A stretch of 64,000 nt of DNA, taken from contig CACFOC010000002.1 of NCBI GenBank assembly GCA_902567945.1, positions 37,436-101,435 on the forward strand, written 5' to 3'. The position numbers and the translations under genes are program-made. The DNA is from an uncultured Pelagibacteraceae bacterium. Its GTDB lineage: Bacteria > Pseudomonadota > Alphaproteobacteria > Pelagibacterales > Pelagibacteraceae. The notes beneath the pieces are model-generated. The model was not told where the DNA came from. It searched no databases and worked only from the letters and a program-made list of their open reading frames with translations. This document shows, in pieces, positions 1-9,362 of the stretch (within the stretch, counting starts at the first letter, position 1; every line of letters starts with the position of its first letter).

Positions 1-1
1 G

Positions 2-619
2 CTATTCTTTATTAATATATCTCAAGTAACGATTTTGAAAACTTAAATCATCCTTGAAAGCTCCAAGAAAATAATTAGTCACTGTAGTCGTATCTTCTTT
101 TCTAACGCCTCTATTTGTCATACACTGGTGAGAGGCATCTATGGTAACAGCGACACCTCTTGGTTGTAAAACGTCCATTATGGTTCTCGCAATTTGCATT
201 GTTAAACGTTCTTGTGTTTGCAATCTTTTTGAGAAAACTTCTACTACTCTCGCTAATTTACTTAAGCCTACAACCTTATTTGAAGGGATATAAGCAACAT
301 GTGCCACGCCAGTAATAGGAGCCATATGATGTTCACAATGACTTTGAATGCTTATATTTTTTTCGATAACCATGTCGTCGTAACCTTCCACTTCGGTAAA
401 AGTTTTTGATAAAAATTGGGCTGGATTTTGGGTGTAGCCTCTAAAATATTCTCTGTATGCCTTAATAACTCTTTTTGGCGTTGATTTTAAACCTTCTCGT
501 TCTGGATTTTCTCCTATCCATTCAATAATTGTTTTAACTGCCTCTTCTGCTTTTTCATCAGAGACTTGTTGTGTCTTTTTTTGCAATTGTTCTGTATCTT
601 TGTCTTTAACTAGTTTCAT
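2..619 (-). CDS. folE: GTP cyclohydrolase I
   Basis: Converts GTP to 7,8-dihydroneopterin triphosphate, the first step of tetrahydrofolate synthesis, in the cytoplasm as a homodecamer. The 205-aa protein has the usual length. The zinc-site pattern is visible as SHCEHH (C95, H98) and C166 in HQCM, and the MAPITG and GLSKLARVV blocks are typical of the family. The lysine-rich first 25 residues are a weakly conserved leader. It is divergent from hisI with about 43 bp between starts. Folate supply fits a window rich in folate-dependent one-carbon enzymes. The stop codon lies at the very edge of the window, so the gene is complete. Confidence 0.96.
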   Translation of the reverse strand: MKLVKDKDTEQLQKKTQQVSDEKAEEAVKTIIEWIGENPEREGLKSTPKRVIKAYREYFRGYTQNPAQFLSKTFTEVEGYDDMVIEKNISIQSHCEHHMAPITGVAHVAYIPSNKVVGLSKLARVVEVFSKRLQTQERLTMQIARTIMDVLQPRGVAVTIDASHQCMTNRGVRKEDTTTVTNYFLGAFKDDLSFQNRYLRYINKE

Positions 620-662
620 GTTATTAATTTAATTAATTATTAATATCTATATAATATATTTT

Positions 663-1130
663 ATGTTTAAAAAAAGAGATAATATTCAAGAAGTAGAGGA
701 AGGCAAGTATTTATCGCCTAAATTTGATAAAAATGGCCTTATACCAGTTATAACCACTGACTTCAAAACTGGAGACATTTTGATGCATGGCTATATGAAT
801 GCAGAAGCATTGAAAAAAACTATTGAGACAAAAGAAGCTCATTACTGGAGTCGATCAAGAAATAAAATTTGGCACAAGGGTCAAGTTAGTGGATTTATAC
901 AAAAAATTAAAGAAATAAGAATTGATGATGATCAGGATTCTATTTGGTTAACTGTAGATATTAATGATGGAGCTAGTTGCCATGTAGGCTATCGATCTTG
1001 TTTTTATAGATCAATACCATTAGGTAAAATTGTAAATAGTGAAAAAGTTGAAATGAAGTTTGAAGAAAAAAATAAAGTTTTCGATCCTAAAAAAGTTTAT
1101 AAAGATGAACCAAACCCTACTGAACTTTAA
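663..1130 (+). CDS. hisI: Phosphoribosyl-AMP cyclohydrolase
   Basis: Third step of histidine synthesis: opens the adenine ring of phosphoribosyl-AMP. The motifs YWSRSRNKIWHKGQ and SCHVGYRSCF are diagnostic. The metal motif reads DDDQD (residues 88-92), where many family members have DCDxD, so one cysteine is replaced by Asp; I believe this variant is common in alphaproteobacteria. C106 and C113 are kept. There is no HisE domain; the last 30 residues are a charged tail. The stop overlaps the next start (TAATG), suggesting translational coupling with the DUF2237 gene. Confidence 0.93.
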   Translation: MFKKRDNIQEVEEGKYLSPKFDKNGLIPVITTDFKTGDILMHGYMNAEALKKTIETKEAHYWSRSRNKIWHKGQVSGFIQKIKEIRIDDDQDSIWLTVDINDGASCHVGYRSCFYRSIPLGKIVNSEKVEMKFEEKNKVFDPKKVYKDEPNPTEL

Positions 1131-1507
1131 TGAGTGATAAATTTCAAAAAAATGTACTTGGTGAAAAACTGGAACCTTGTTCAACCGAACCTCTAACAGG
1201 TTGGTTTAGAGATGGTTGTTGCAATACAGATAACAACGATCACGGAATTCATACTGTATGTGCAAGAGTTACTAAAGATTTTTTAGAATGGGCTAAGATA
1301 AATGGAAATGATTTAATCACACCTCATCCAGAATTTGATTTTCCAGGTTTAAAAGAAGGAGATAGTTGGTGTATCTGCGCTGCTACTTATGCTCAAGCAA
1401 TAGATGAGGGAAAAGCTTGCAAAATTTTTTTAAAAAAAACTAACAATAGAACCTTAAACTTAATTCCTCTAGAAAAATTAAAGAAATTTGCAATCGATCT
1501 TTCTTAA
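1130..1507 (+). CDS. DUF2237 family protein
   Basis: A 125-aa soluble protein of a widespread family of unknown function. I recognise it by the pattern of conserved cysteines near the start (C17, C30, C31, C44), the GWFRDGCC and DHGIHTVCARVT stretches, and the WCICAATYAQA block. It overlaps hisI by one base (TAATG) and ends 10 bp before the convergent ETF-QO gene. The cysteines could bind a metal or form disulfides, but no function should be assigned from sequence. Confidence 0.8.
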   Translation: MSDKFQKNVLGEKLEPCSTEPLTGWFRDGCCNTDNNDHGIHTVCARVTKDFLEWAKINGNDLITPHPEFDFPGLKEGDSWCICAATYAQAIDEGKACKIFLKKTNNRTLNLIPLEKLKKFAIDLS

Positions 1508-1516
1508 TTAAATTAA

Positions 1517-3124
1517 TTACATATTTCCGTATTTTGGTCCACCACCACCTTCTGGTGTTACCCATGTAATATTTTGAGATGGTTCTTTAATATCACAAGT
1601 TTTACAATGTATGCAGTTTTGTGAGTTAATAACAAACTTTTCATTTTGTACTTCGTACACGCCAACGGGACAATATCTTTGAGCGGGCTCATCATATTCT
1701 TTTAAAGTGTAGTTAATCGGTAAATTTGAATCTTTTAATTTAAGATGGACTGGTTGATTTTCTGTATGATTTGTTCCTGTCAAATAAACTGAGCTAGTTT
1801 TATCAAATGTTATTTTTCCATCAGGCTTTGGATATTCTATTTTTTTCATTTCATTGGCTGGTCTTAACGCTTCATGATCTGCATGATTGTGTTTCAAAGT
1901 TAAAGGTAATTTTCCTCTGAATAATATCTGATCTAAACCTGTAAAAATAATACCTAATATTAACCCCCAACTGAAACTTGGTTTAACATTTCTTGCTGCA
2001 TGCAATTCTTTATAAACCCAGCTTTTTTTAAATTTTTCTTCGTATATTGATAAATCTTTTTTATTTTTTATATTTTCAATAATAGTTTCAGCAGCGATAA
2101 TTCCACTTTTCATTGCCGTATGGGAACCCTTAATTTTTGGCATGTTAAGTGTCCCCGCATCACATCCGATTAGTAACCCACCTGGCATATACATTTTAGG
2201 TAAACTTTGAAGACCACCTTCAATCAAAGCTCTAGCACCAAATGCTATTCTTTTTCCGCCTTCCAACATTTTCTTAATATCTTTGTGTGTTTTAAACCTT
2301 TGAAATTCATCAAAGGGTGATAAATATGGGTTTTTATAGTCAAGGCCAATAACATAACCAATATAAATTTGTTTTTTTTCGGCATGATAAATAAAACTAC
2401 CGCCGTAAGTTTTGTTATCTAACGGCCAACCAGCTGTGTGCATAACTAAACCTTCTTGATGTTGTTGATCACTTACCTCCCATATTTCTTTAAAACCAAT
2501 ACCGTATTGTTGCGGATTTTTTTCTGCATCAAGATTATATTTTTTAATTAATTGTTTACCCAAATGACCTCTGCAACCTTCAGCAAATACTGTAACTTTT
2601 GCATGTAGCTCCATACCTTCTTGGTAGCCTTCTTTTTTATTTCCGTCTTTGTCCAAACCCATGTCTAAAGTAGCTACTCCTTTAATGGAACCATCATCCT
2701 TATAAAGAACTTCGCTAGCTGGAAAGCCTGGAAATATTTCTACACCTAATTTTTCTGCTTGTTCAGCTAACCAACGACAAAGGTTGGCTAGACTAATAAT
2801 ATAATTTTCATGATTTTTTTGTACTGAAGGCAAAAGCCATGTTGGCCAGCTCAAAGAGCTATTTTTGCCCAAAAATAAGAATTTTTCTTTAGAAACCTTT
2901 GTTTTAATGGGTGCTCCTTGTTCTTTCCATTTTGGTAAAATTTCATCAAGTGCTTTAGTCTCAAAAACATTTCCACTTAAAATATGGGAGCCAACCTCAG
3001 ATCCTTTCTCCAATATACAGACGTTTAAATTAGAATCGAGCTGTTTTAATTTTATCGCAGTAGTTAATCCTGCTGGACCAGCTCCAACAATAACTACATC
3101 ATATTCCATTGCTTCTCTTGGCAT
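1517..3124 (-). CDS. Electron transfer flavoprotein-ubiquinone oxidoreductase
   Basis: Takes electrons from reduced ETF and passes them to ubiquinone at the inner membrane. The 535-aa protein starts with an FAD-binding VVIVGAGPAGL fold, has the GC(D)AGT-type second FAD motif, and ends with a ferredoxin-like 4Fe-4S site (C485, C504, C507, C510; YCPVGVY and NCIHCKTC). It is the last gene of the dehydrogenase-etfB-etfA operon, 21 bp after etfA, so it very likely serves the dimethylglycine dehydrogenase-like enzyme. The true start may be M6 (MEYDVVIVG). Confidence 0.95.
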   Translation of the reverse strand: MPREAMEYDVVIVGAGPAGLTTAIKLKQLDSNLNVCILEKGSEVGSHILSGNVFETKALDEILPKWKEQGAPIKTKVSKEKFLFLGKNSSLSWPTWLLPSVQKNHENYIISLANLCRWLAEQAEKLGVEIFPGFPASEVLYKDDGSIKGVATLDMGLDKDGNKKEGYQEGMELHAKVTVFAEGCRGHLGKQLIKKYNLDAEKNPQQYGIGFKEIWEVSDQQHQEGLVMHTAGWPLDNKTYGGSFIYHAEKKQIYIGYVIGLDYKNPYLSPFDEFQRFKTHKDIKKMLEGGKRIAFGARALIEGGLQSLPKMYMPGGLLIGCDAGTLNMPKIKGSHTAMKSGIIAAETIIENIKNKKDLSIYEEKFKKSWVYKELHAARNVKPSFSWGLILGIIFTGLDQILFRGKLPLTLKHNHADHEALRPANEMKKIEYPKPDGKITFDKTSSVYLTGTNHTENQPVHLKLKDSNLPINYTLKEYDEPAQRYCPVGVYEVQNEKFVINSQNCIHCKTCDIKEPSQNITWVTPEGGGGPKYGNM

Positions 3125-3145
3125 ACGGCGACTATATCAAACTTT

Positions 3146-4099
3146 TTATTTTTGGATAGTATTCAGTTTATTTAGTTCTTCAAGAAACTGCGGTAAAGCT
3201 TCAAACAAATCTGCTTCTAAACCGTAGTCAGCAATACTAAAGATAGGAGCTTCACCGTCTTTATTTATAGCGACAATAATTTTACTTTCTTTCATTCCAG
3301 CTAAATGTTGAATTGCTCCGGAAATACCTACCGCTATATATAAATCGGGCACAACCACTTTACCTGTTTGTCCAACTTGATGATCGTTGCTTATATAACC
3401 GGCATCAACTGCAGCACGTGACGCTCCTACTGCTGCATTTAGTTTATCAGCAATAGCATTTATAAGTTTAAAATTCTCTCCACTTTGCATGCCTCTTCCG
3501 CCAGAAATTACAACTCTTGCAGTTCCGAGTTCTGGTCTTTCTGATTTGGTTTCTTCTCTTTTAATAAATTTAGAAATATTTGGAACATCAATAGCTTCAA
3601 TTTTTTCAATTGAAGAAGAACCACCAGAAGTAGGTGCTGCATCAAATGATGTAGGTCTTATCGTAATACATTTTTTTTTATCATTACTTTTAACTGTTGC
3701 AAACGCATTGCCTGCATAAATAGGTCTAACAAAAGTATCTTCACTGATGATTTTTACTATGTCGCTTACTTGAGATGTGTCTAGTAATGCAGCAACTCTT
3801 GGCATAAAATTTTTTCCAAAAGTATTTGCTGATGCTATTATATGAGTATATTTTTCTGCCAATTCTACAACTAATGGGGTTAAATTTTCTGCTAAATAAT
3901 TTTCATAATTAGCCGAATCGGATTGCAAAACTTTTTTAACTAATGAAACTGCAGCTACTTCTTTACAAACATTGTCACATTTACTACCTGCTACCAAAAC
4001 ATGAACATCTGAATTGATTTTAGATGCTGCATTAATCGAATTCAAAGAAAATGTTCTTAGTTTTGAATTATCGTGCTCTGCTATTACTAAAACTGACAT
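3146..4099 (-). CDS. etfA: Electron transfer flavoprotein alpha subunit
   Basis: FAD-binding alpha subunit of the soluble ETF heterodimer that shuttles electrons from flavin dehydrogenases to ETF-QO. The C-terminal FAD domain carries VVISGGRGM, GASRAAVDAGY, VGQTGKVV and the GISGAIQHLAGM signature. Length (317 aa) is normal. Its start abuts the etfB stop (1-base overlap) and etfQO follows directly, so the three genes are surely co-transcribed. Confidence 0.96.
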   Translation of the reverse strand: MSVLVIAEHDNSKLRTFSLNSINAASKINSDVHVLVAGSKCDNVCKEVAAVSLVKKVLQSDSANYENYLAENLTPLVVELAEKYTHIIASANTFGKNFMPRVAALLDTSQVSDIVKIISEDTFVRPIYAGNAFATVKSNDKKKCITIRPTSFDAAPTSGGSSSIEKIEAIDVPNISKFIKREETKSERPELGTARVVISGGRGMQSGENFKLINAIADKLNAAVGASRAAVDAGYISNDHQVGQTGKVVVPDLYIAVGISGAIQHLAGMKESKIIVAINKDGEAPIFSIADYGLEADLFEALPQFLEELNKLNTIQK

Positions 4100-4848
4100 T
4101 AGATTACTTTTGCCTCATTTTTAAGTTTACTAACAAGTTCAGCTACATTAGCTACCTTAACTCCACCTTTTCTTTTAGGAGGCTCTTCTACTTTTAACTG
4201 TTGAATCCTATTTGAAATATCAACACCTAAATCTTTGGCAATTAATTGTTCGATTGGTTTTTTCTTTGCTTTCATAATATTAGGTAATGAAGCATAACGA
4301 GGCTCATTAAGTCTTAAATCGCAAGTAACAACGGCTGGAAGGTTTATTTCTATTGTTTCTAAACCTTCATCTACCTCTCTAGTGACTTGAATTGTTTTTT
4401 CTTTTACTTCTACTTTTGATGCAAAGGTACCTTGTGCCCACCCTAACATTGATGAAAGCATTTGTCCTGTTTGGTTGCAGTCATCATCGATGGCTTGTTT
4501 ACCCATAAAAACAATATCTGGTTTTTCTTTTTCAATAACTTTTTTTAAAATCTTGGCCACCCCTAAAGGTTCAATATAACTATCTGCTTTAACATGAATT
4601 CCTCTATCTGCGCCAACAGCCAAAGCTTTTCTAACAGTTTCTTGCGCTTTTTCTTCTCCTATAGTAACCGCAATTACTTCTTTTGCTTTGTTTGATTCTT
4701 TTAGTTTTACTGCTTCTTCTATAGCATTATCATCTGGTGGATTAGTTGACATTTTAACATTATCAGTTTGTACACCTTTACCATCCTCTTTAACCCTAAT
4801 TTGGACGTTATAATCTATGACTCTTTTTACTGCGACTAAAATTTTCAT
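4099..4848 (-). CDS. etfB: Electron transfer flavoprotein beta subunit
   Basis: AMP-binding beta subunit of ETF. The 249-aa protein has the family start [13 protein letters not shown], the [16 protein letters not shown] block, and the recognition-loop region [21 protein letters not shown] that contacts partner dehydrogenases. It starts at the base after the stop of the upstream dehydrogenase gene and shares one base with etfA, so this is a single translationally coupled operon. Confidence 0.96.
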   Translation of the reverse strand: MKILVAVKRVIDYNVQIRVKEDGKGVQTDNVKMSTNPPDDNAIEEAVKLKESNKAKEVIAVTIGEEKAQETVRKALAVGADRGIHVKADSYIEPLGVAKILKKVIEKEKPDIVFMGKQAIDDDCNQTGQMLSSMLGWAQGTFASKVEVKEKTIQVTREVDEGLETIEINLPAVVTCDLRLNEPRYASLPNIMKAKKKPIEQLIAKDLGVDISNRIQQLKVEEPPKRKGGVKVANVAELVSKLKNEAKVI

Positions 4849-7281
4849 TTATGCTTTTAATAATTTGTTTTCTGGATCATAAGGACTCTCATCCAAAATT
4901 GTAGCGTCGTGCATTTTACCTAAAATATCAATTTTTAATTTTTGACCTGTTGTCGCAAGTTCAGGTTTAACCATCCCTAAAGCGATTGATTTATTTAACC
5001 TAAAGCCATAATCACCCCCTGTTGCTCTACCAACAACTTTGTTGTTTTGATAAATAGGGTTGTTTCCTAGAACATCTGCATCAGTTATATTATGTACTTC
5101 AAGTGTAACTAACTTGTTTTGAAAACCTTTTTCTCTCCATTTATTAAGAGCTTCTAGTCCTATAAAATTTCCTTTATTTGGGTGTACAAATCTGTCTAAC
5201 CCAGACTCGTAAGGTGAATACTCAATGGATAATTCTGTTCCTACTAATTTATACGATTTTTCAACTCTTAAACTGTTCATAGCTCTAATACCAAAGGGTT
5301 TTATACCTAGATCTTTTCCTGCTTCCATTAATTTATCAAATATATGATTTTGATATTCCATAGGATGATGAAGTTCCCAACCTAACTCTCCTACAAAGTT
5401 TACTCTCATTGCATTAACTGGTGCATAACCCACATTAATTTGTTTTGAACTCAGCCATTTAAAATTTCCGTTTGAAAAATCATCTTTTGAAACTCGTTGC
5501 ATTAGTTCTCTTGCTTTAGGTCCAGAAACAACCAATACACCAATACTGTTTGTTAAATTTTCAAACTGGACTGATCCATCTTTTGGCATCCATTTAAGTA
5601 TCCAGTCATGATCTAATCTTTGAAAGGCACCTGCTGATACTAGATAAAAACTGTCTTCGGCTTCTCTCATAATAGTGAATTCTGAGTGAACACCCCCTTT
5701 TGTATTAAGTGCGTGACATAAATTTATTCTACCAATTTTTTTTGGAAGTTTATTTGCAACTAAATAATCTAAAAATGTCTCTGCTTTTGGTCCTTTAATT
5801 CTGCATTTAGCAAATGCTGTCATATCTAAAAGACCAACATTCTCTTTCACGTTTTTGCATTCTTTTTCTACAGCTTTAAACCATTTTGATCTTCTGAATG
5901 ACCAATCATCTTTTTGTTCCATTCCATCTACTGCAAAAAAATTTGCTCTCTCCCAACCAAATTTTTGACCAAATACGGCGCCAAGATTCTTTAATCTTTC
6001 ATAACATGGTGCAGTTCTTAAAGGTCTTGCTGCAGATCTTTCTTCGTCAGGGTAGTGAATAATAAATACATTTCGATAAGCTTCTTCGTTCTTTTCTTTT
6101 AAATATGACTTGGTTGCATAATCACCATATCTTCTTGGTTCAACGCCAAGCATGTCAATTGTTGGTTCACCATCTATAATCCATTCTGCTAGTTGCCAAC
6201 CTGCTCCGCCCGCTGCTGTAATACCAAAGCTATGGCCTTCATTAATCCAAAAATTTTTCACTCCCCATGCAGGACCAACAATTGGATTTCCGTCTGGAGT
6301 ATAACAGATTGCTCCGTTATAAACTTTTTTTACACCCACTTCTTTAAAGATTGGAACTCTATGGTAAGCACTTTCAATATGAGGTGTAAGTCTTTCTAAA
6401 TCTTCTTGAAATAATTCATATTCTGAATCTTTTGATGGACCATCTACATAACAACATGGTGCACCATCTTCATATGGTCCTAATATTAATCCACCTGCTT
6501 CTTCTCTCATATACCAACGATTGTCACTGTCTCTAAGCACTCCCATTTCTGGAAGACCTTCTTTTTTTCTTTTTTGTATTTCCGGATGTGGTTCAGTAAC
6601 TATGTATTGATGTTCAACTGGTATTACTGGAATATCTAAACCAACCATTTTACCTGTTTGTCTAGCAAAATTTCCTGAACAAGAGACAACATGTTCGCAT
6701 TCAATTGTTCCTTTATCAGTTTCAACAATCCATCCATTTTTTGTTTGTTTAATTCCTACGACAGTTGTGCTTCTATAAATTTCTGCTCCTTTGTTTCTAG
6801 CCCCTGTAGCTAAAGCTTGAGTTAAATCAGCTGGCTGAATATATCCATCTTCAGGATGTTGAATTGCTCCAATCAATCCCTCAGTGTTGCACAGTGGCCA
6901 AATTTCTTTTACTTGTTCTGGCTTTAAAAATTTTACATTAACACCGATTGTTTGTGCTACTCCTGCATATTGATGATATTCATCCATTCTATCTTTTGTG
7001 CTTGCTAACCTTATATTTGACACAACGCTGAAACCTACATTCTTCCCAGTTTCTTTTTCTAATGTTTTGTAAAGATTGACTGCATACTTATGAAGTTGGC
7101 CCACTGAATAGCTCATATTAAAAAGGGGTAATAAGCCTGCTGCATGCCAAGTCGATCCAGAAGTTAGTTCTTTTCTTTCAACTAAAACAACATCTGACCA
7201 TCCTTTTTTTGCTAAATGGTAAAGCATACTTACTCCAACTACTCCACCACCTACTACGACAACTTTAGCTTTTGATTTCAT
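4849..7281 (-). CDS. Dimethylglycine/sarcosine dehydrogenase-like protein (FAD oxidoreductase + GcvT)
   Basis: Two-part enzyme: an N-terminal DAO-type FAD domain (VVVVGGGVVGVSM) and a C-terminal GcvT-like folate-binding half, as in mitochondrial dimethylglycine and sarcosine dehydrogenases. STWHAAGL holds the His (H46 from the start used here) that carries covalent FAD in that family. It would demethylate dimethylglycine or sarcosine, giving 5,10-methylene-THF and passing electrons to ETF. I use the ATG at 7281 (MKSKAKVVVVGGG, 810 aa); the ORF-track start adds 15 unlikely residues. First gene of the ETF operon. The exact methylamine substrate is inferred. Confidence 0.88.
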   Translation of the reverse strand: MKSKAKVVVVGGGVVGVSMLYHLAKKGWSDVVLVERKELTSGSTWHAAGLLPLFNMSYSVGQLHKYAVNLYKTLEKETGKNVGFSVVSNIRLASTKDRMDEYHQYAGVAQTIGVNVKFLKPEQVKEIWPLCNTEGLIGAIQHPEDGYIQPADLTQALATGARNKGAEIYRSTTVVGIKQTKNGWIVETDKGTIECEHVVSCSGNFARQTGKMVGLDIPVIPVEHQYIVTEPHPEIQKRKKEGLPEMGVLRDSDNRWYMREEAGGLILGPYEDGAPCCYVDGPSKDSEYELFQEDLERLTPHIESAYHRVPIFKEVGVKKVYNGAICYTPDGNPIVGPAWGVKNFWINEGHSFGITAAGGAGWQLAEWIIDGEPTIDMLGVEPRRYGDYATKSYLKEKNEEAYRNVFIIHYPDEERSAARPLRTAPCYERLKNLGAVFGQKFGWERANFFAVDGMEQKDDWSFRRSKWFKAVEKECKNVKENVGLLDMTAFAKCRIKGPKAETFLDYLVANKLPKKIGRINLCHALNTKGGVHSEFTIMREAEDSFYLVSAGAFQRLDHDWILKWMPKDGSVQFENLTNSIGVLVVSGPKARELMQRVSKDDFSNGNFKWLSSKQINVGYAPVNAMRVNFVGELGWELHHPMEYQNHIFDKLMEAGKDLGIKPFGIRAMNSLRVEKSYKLVGTELSIEYSPYESGLDRFVHPNKGNFIGLEALNKWREKGFQNKLVTLEVHNITDADVLGNNPIYQNNKVVGRATGGDYGFRLNKSIALGMVKPELATTGQKLKIDILGKMHDATILDESPYDPENKLLKA

Positions 7282-7337
7282 AAATAAATAAGGTAAATTT
7301 CTAAATATAACCATAAGATAGGTCAAGTTAGATTTAA

Positions 7338-7580
7338 ATGATTAAAAAAATTATACTTTTATTGGCAATTGTAGGACCTTTTGGTCTCTATTTTTTCTAT
7401 TCTTGGCTTAAAAAACTTCAAAATAAAAAAATTCCAATAGCAAAATTATCCATAACTAGCTTAATTCTACTCGTTATAGCGCTTGGTTTTTTAAGATTTT
7501 ATGGAGGTTTTGATCCTAATACTAAATATTCACCTGCAAAATATGAAGATGGAGAATTAAAACCAGCTGAAAATAAATAA
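7338..7580 (+). CDS. Small membrane protein, DUF6111-like
   Basis: An 80-aa protein with two predicted membrane segments (residues about 3-24 and 36-54) and a short polar tail reading YSPAKYEDGELKP. The two helices plus a tail ending in an 'EDG.(I/L).P' pattern resemble the alphaproteobacterial DUF6111 family; that match is from memory. It is divergent from the dimethylglycine dehydrogenase operon, and its stop shares one base with the next start (TAATG). Function unknown. Confidence 0.6.
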   Translation: MIKKIILLLAIVGPFGLYFFYSWLKKLQNKKIPIAKLSITSLILLVIALGFLRFYGGFDPNTKYSPAKYEDGELKPAENK

Positions 7581-8041
7581 TGAAAATATTAATTAAATTA
7601 TTAGTTATTTTTTTTCTTTTTATAAAAATTTCTTATGCCGATCTTGTTAAACCAAATCCAAATCTTGGACCTTTTGATGTGCTTATGATTCAATTAAACT
7701 CACTAAAAAATAACGATAAACCGTTTAAAGATGCTGGTATTGAACAAACATGGGAATTTGCGCACCCTAACAACAAAGTAGTGACAGGTCCTTTAAATAA
7801 ATTTAAACAAATGATCTATAGTGAAAAATATAAAATATTAATAAGTCATGAAAATAGTGAAATAACAATATTAGAAGAGACTAAAGATATGTCTGTATAT
7901 AAAGTTACCGTCTTAACAAAAAATAAAAAAAAGTACTACTATATATGGCAGGTAGAAAGAGTTTTAATAGAAGGAGATTTAAAAAATTGTTGGATGACAA
8001 CGAGAGTATCAAATCCAAAATATGTAGGGGAAATTATATGA
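7580..8041 (+). CDS. Secreted protein of unknown function, DUF4864-like
   Basis: A 153-aa protein with a clear Sec signal peptide (positive start, hydrophobic run LLVIFFLFI, cleavage likely near SYA-DL). The mature part has the layout 'WEFAHPNNK..TGPL..F..MI....Y', resembling DUF4864-type proteins; the match is tentative. It is probably periplasmic. It overlaps its upstream neighbour by one base and the next ORF by ATGA, giving a coupled three-gene operon. Function unknown. Confidence 0.6.
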   Translation: MKILIKLLVIFFLFIKISYADLVKPNPNLGPFDVLMIQLNSLKNNDKPFKDAGIEQTWEFAHPNNKVVTGPLNKFKQMIYSEKYKILISHENSEITILEETKDMSVYKVTVLTKNKKKYYYIWQVERVLIEGDLKNCWMTTRVSNPKYVGEII

Positions 8042-8169
8042 CCGAAGAATTAGATAATATTTGTGAAGAGTGTAAAAAAGAAGACGAAAGTGTTTCTCAA
8101 AATTTAATTAAACATGGATATAAAATTTGTAATTCTTGTTATACTTCAAAAACAATTTTTCCAATTTAA
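8038..8169 (+). CDS. 43-aa CxxC-CxxC zinc-ribbon-like microprotein
   Basis: The ORF track gives a longer frame from 7945, but its first 31 residues sit inside the upstream gene. The ATG at 8038 forms an ATGA overlap with that gene's stop, the usual coupling in this genome, so I use it. The 43-aa product has two cysteine pairs, CEEC and CNSC, spaced like a small zinc ribbon, with no membrane segment. I do not recognise a family. It overlaps the convergent Yip1-like gene by 4 bp at the stops. Confidence 0.5.
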   Translation: MTEELDNICEECKKEDESVSQNLIKHGYKICNSCYTSKTIFPI

Positions 8170-8687
8170 GCTGGACCAAAAATTCTTAGTAACATTATCA
8201 AAACTATGGCTTGTACTAAAAATCCTATAACAACAACTCCGATTGCTCTCCAGGTACTTTCGTAATCCAAAGCTTGTCTTACAGCTATAACCATTGCGAT
8301 AAACATCCAAATCCCAGCTCCAATAAAAGTTATACTCATTATTTCTGGTGTAAAACCAAAAACTCTGATCAGTCCTGGTGCACTAGAAAAACCTATTGTT
8401 CTTAATAGTTCGCCATGATCAGATTTAGTTGTTGGTTCAGGAAAAAGTTTTGCACCAATAAAATAAATTAAATAAGCCCATATGTACCAACTTACCAGCG
8501 AAAGGACTGGAGCCATTAAAAAATTGGAAGCACCTAAAGATAACGCCCCAACTCCAGCGGCCAAACTTGATAAAATTACTACTAATGCTGCCTGAAATGT
8601 TGCAGATTTATCTGCTTCAACTTCTTCATAGAGACTTACATCCAATTTACATGCTCTTATAATTCTGTTTACAAATACTGAATTCAT
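8166..8687 (-). CDS. Yip1-family integral membrane protein
   Basis: A 173-aa protein with a short cytoplasmic start followed by about five hydrophobic helices (from residue 30 to the end). The pattern, including the mid-protein SWYIWAYLIYFIGAKLFPEP segment and FSSAPGLIRVFG, fits bacterial Yip1-domain proteins, whose role is unknown. It is transcribed alone, divergent from marC. Confidence 0.65.
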   Translation of the reverse strand: MNSVFVNRIIRACKLDVSLYEEVEADKSATFQAALVVILSSLAAGVGALSLGASNFLMAPVLSLVSWYIWAYLIYFIGAKLFPEPTTKSDHGELLRTIGFSSAPGLIRVFGFTPEIMSITFIGAGIWMFIAMVIAVRQALDYESTWRAIGVVVIGFLVQAIVLIMLLRIFGPA

Positions 8688-8735
8688 TTTTTCTCTATAT
8701 CATATTATTGCCACGAAGATATACGAAATAAAGAC

Positions 8736-9362
8736 ATGCTAAAAACTTTTATAAATTCTTTCGTATTATTTTTTATTACAATAGACACTATAGGAAATTT
8801 ACCGTTCTTTTTAAGTCTAACTGAGGATGCAAAATTCAAAAAAAGAACTCAAATAGCAATAAAGAGCACAATAATAGCTTTCTTTATATTAATTGCTTTT
8901 GCTTATATCGGTAGATATTTGTTAGAAGCCTTAGGTGTTACCTTAGACTCTTTAAAAATTGCCGGAGGAATTATTCTGATGTTTATAGCAATTGATATCC
9001 TTTTTGAAAAAAGAAAAATTAGGAGAGAAAAAAAAGTAGAGGAAGCGCTAGATGAAAAAAATTATGATGAAATTGTAGTTTTCCCAATTGCTATACCTTT
9101 TATTGCTGGCCCAGCTACATTAGCTACAATAATTCTTTTAATAGGAAACTACGCAAATTTTCCTGAATCTCATATAACTGTTGTTTTGGCATTAATTGCA
9201 GCTTTAATTGTCAGTTTGTTATTAATGATAGGTGGTAGTTATATTGTAAAGTTTTTACCTAAACAATTTTTGCATACTACTGCTAGAGTAATGGCTTTCA
9301 TACTTGCCGCGCTCGCAACGCAATTTGTTATTGATGGTATCAAAGCTAGCTTTAGTATTTAA
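8736..9362 (+). CDS. MarC-family integral membrane protein
   Basis: A 208-aa, roughly six-helix inner-membrane protein of the MarC/UPF0056 family. The family hallmarks TIDTIGNLPFFLSLT at the start and FPIAIPFIAGPATLATII in the middle are plain. The family was once linked to antibiotic resistance, but its role is not established. It ends directly against the convergent methyltransferase gene, with stops at adjacent bases. Confidence 0.88.
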   Translation: MLKTFINSFVLFFITIDTIGNLPFFLSLTEDAKFKKRTQIAIKSTIIAFFILIAFAYIGRYLLEALGVTLDSLKIAGGIILMFIAIDILFEKRKIRREKKVEEALDEKNYDEIVVFPIAIPFIAGPATLATIILLIGNYANFPESHITVVLALIAALIVSLLLMIGGSYIVKFLPKQFLHTTARVMAFILAALATQFVIDGIKASFSI

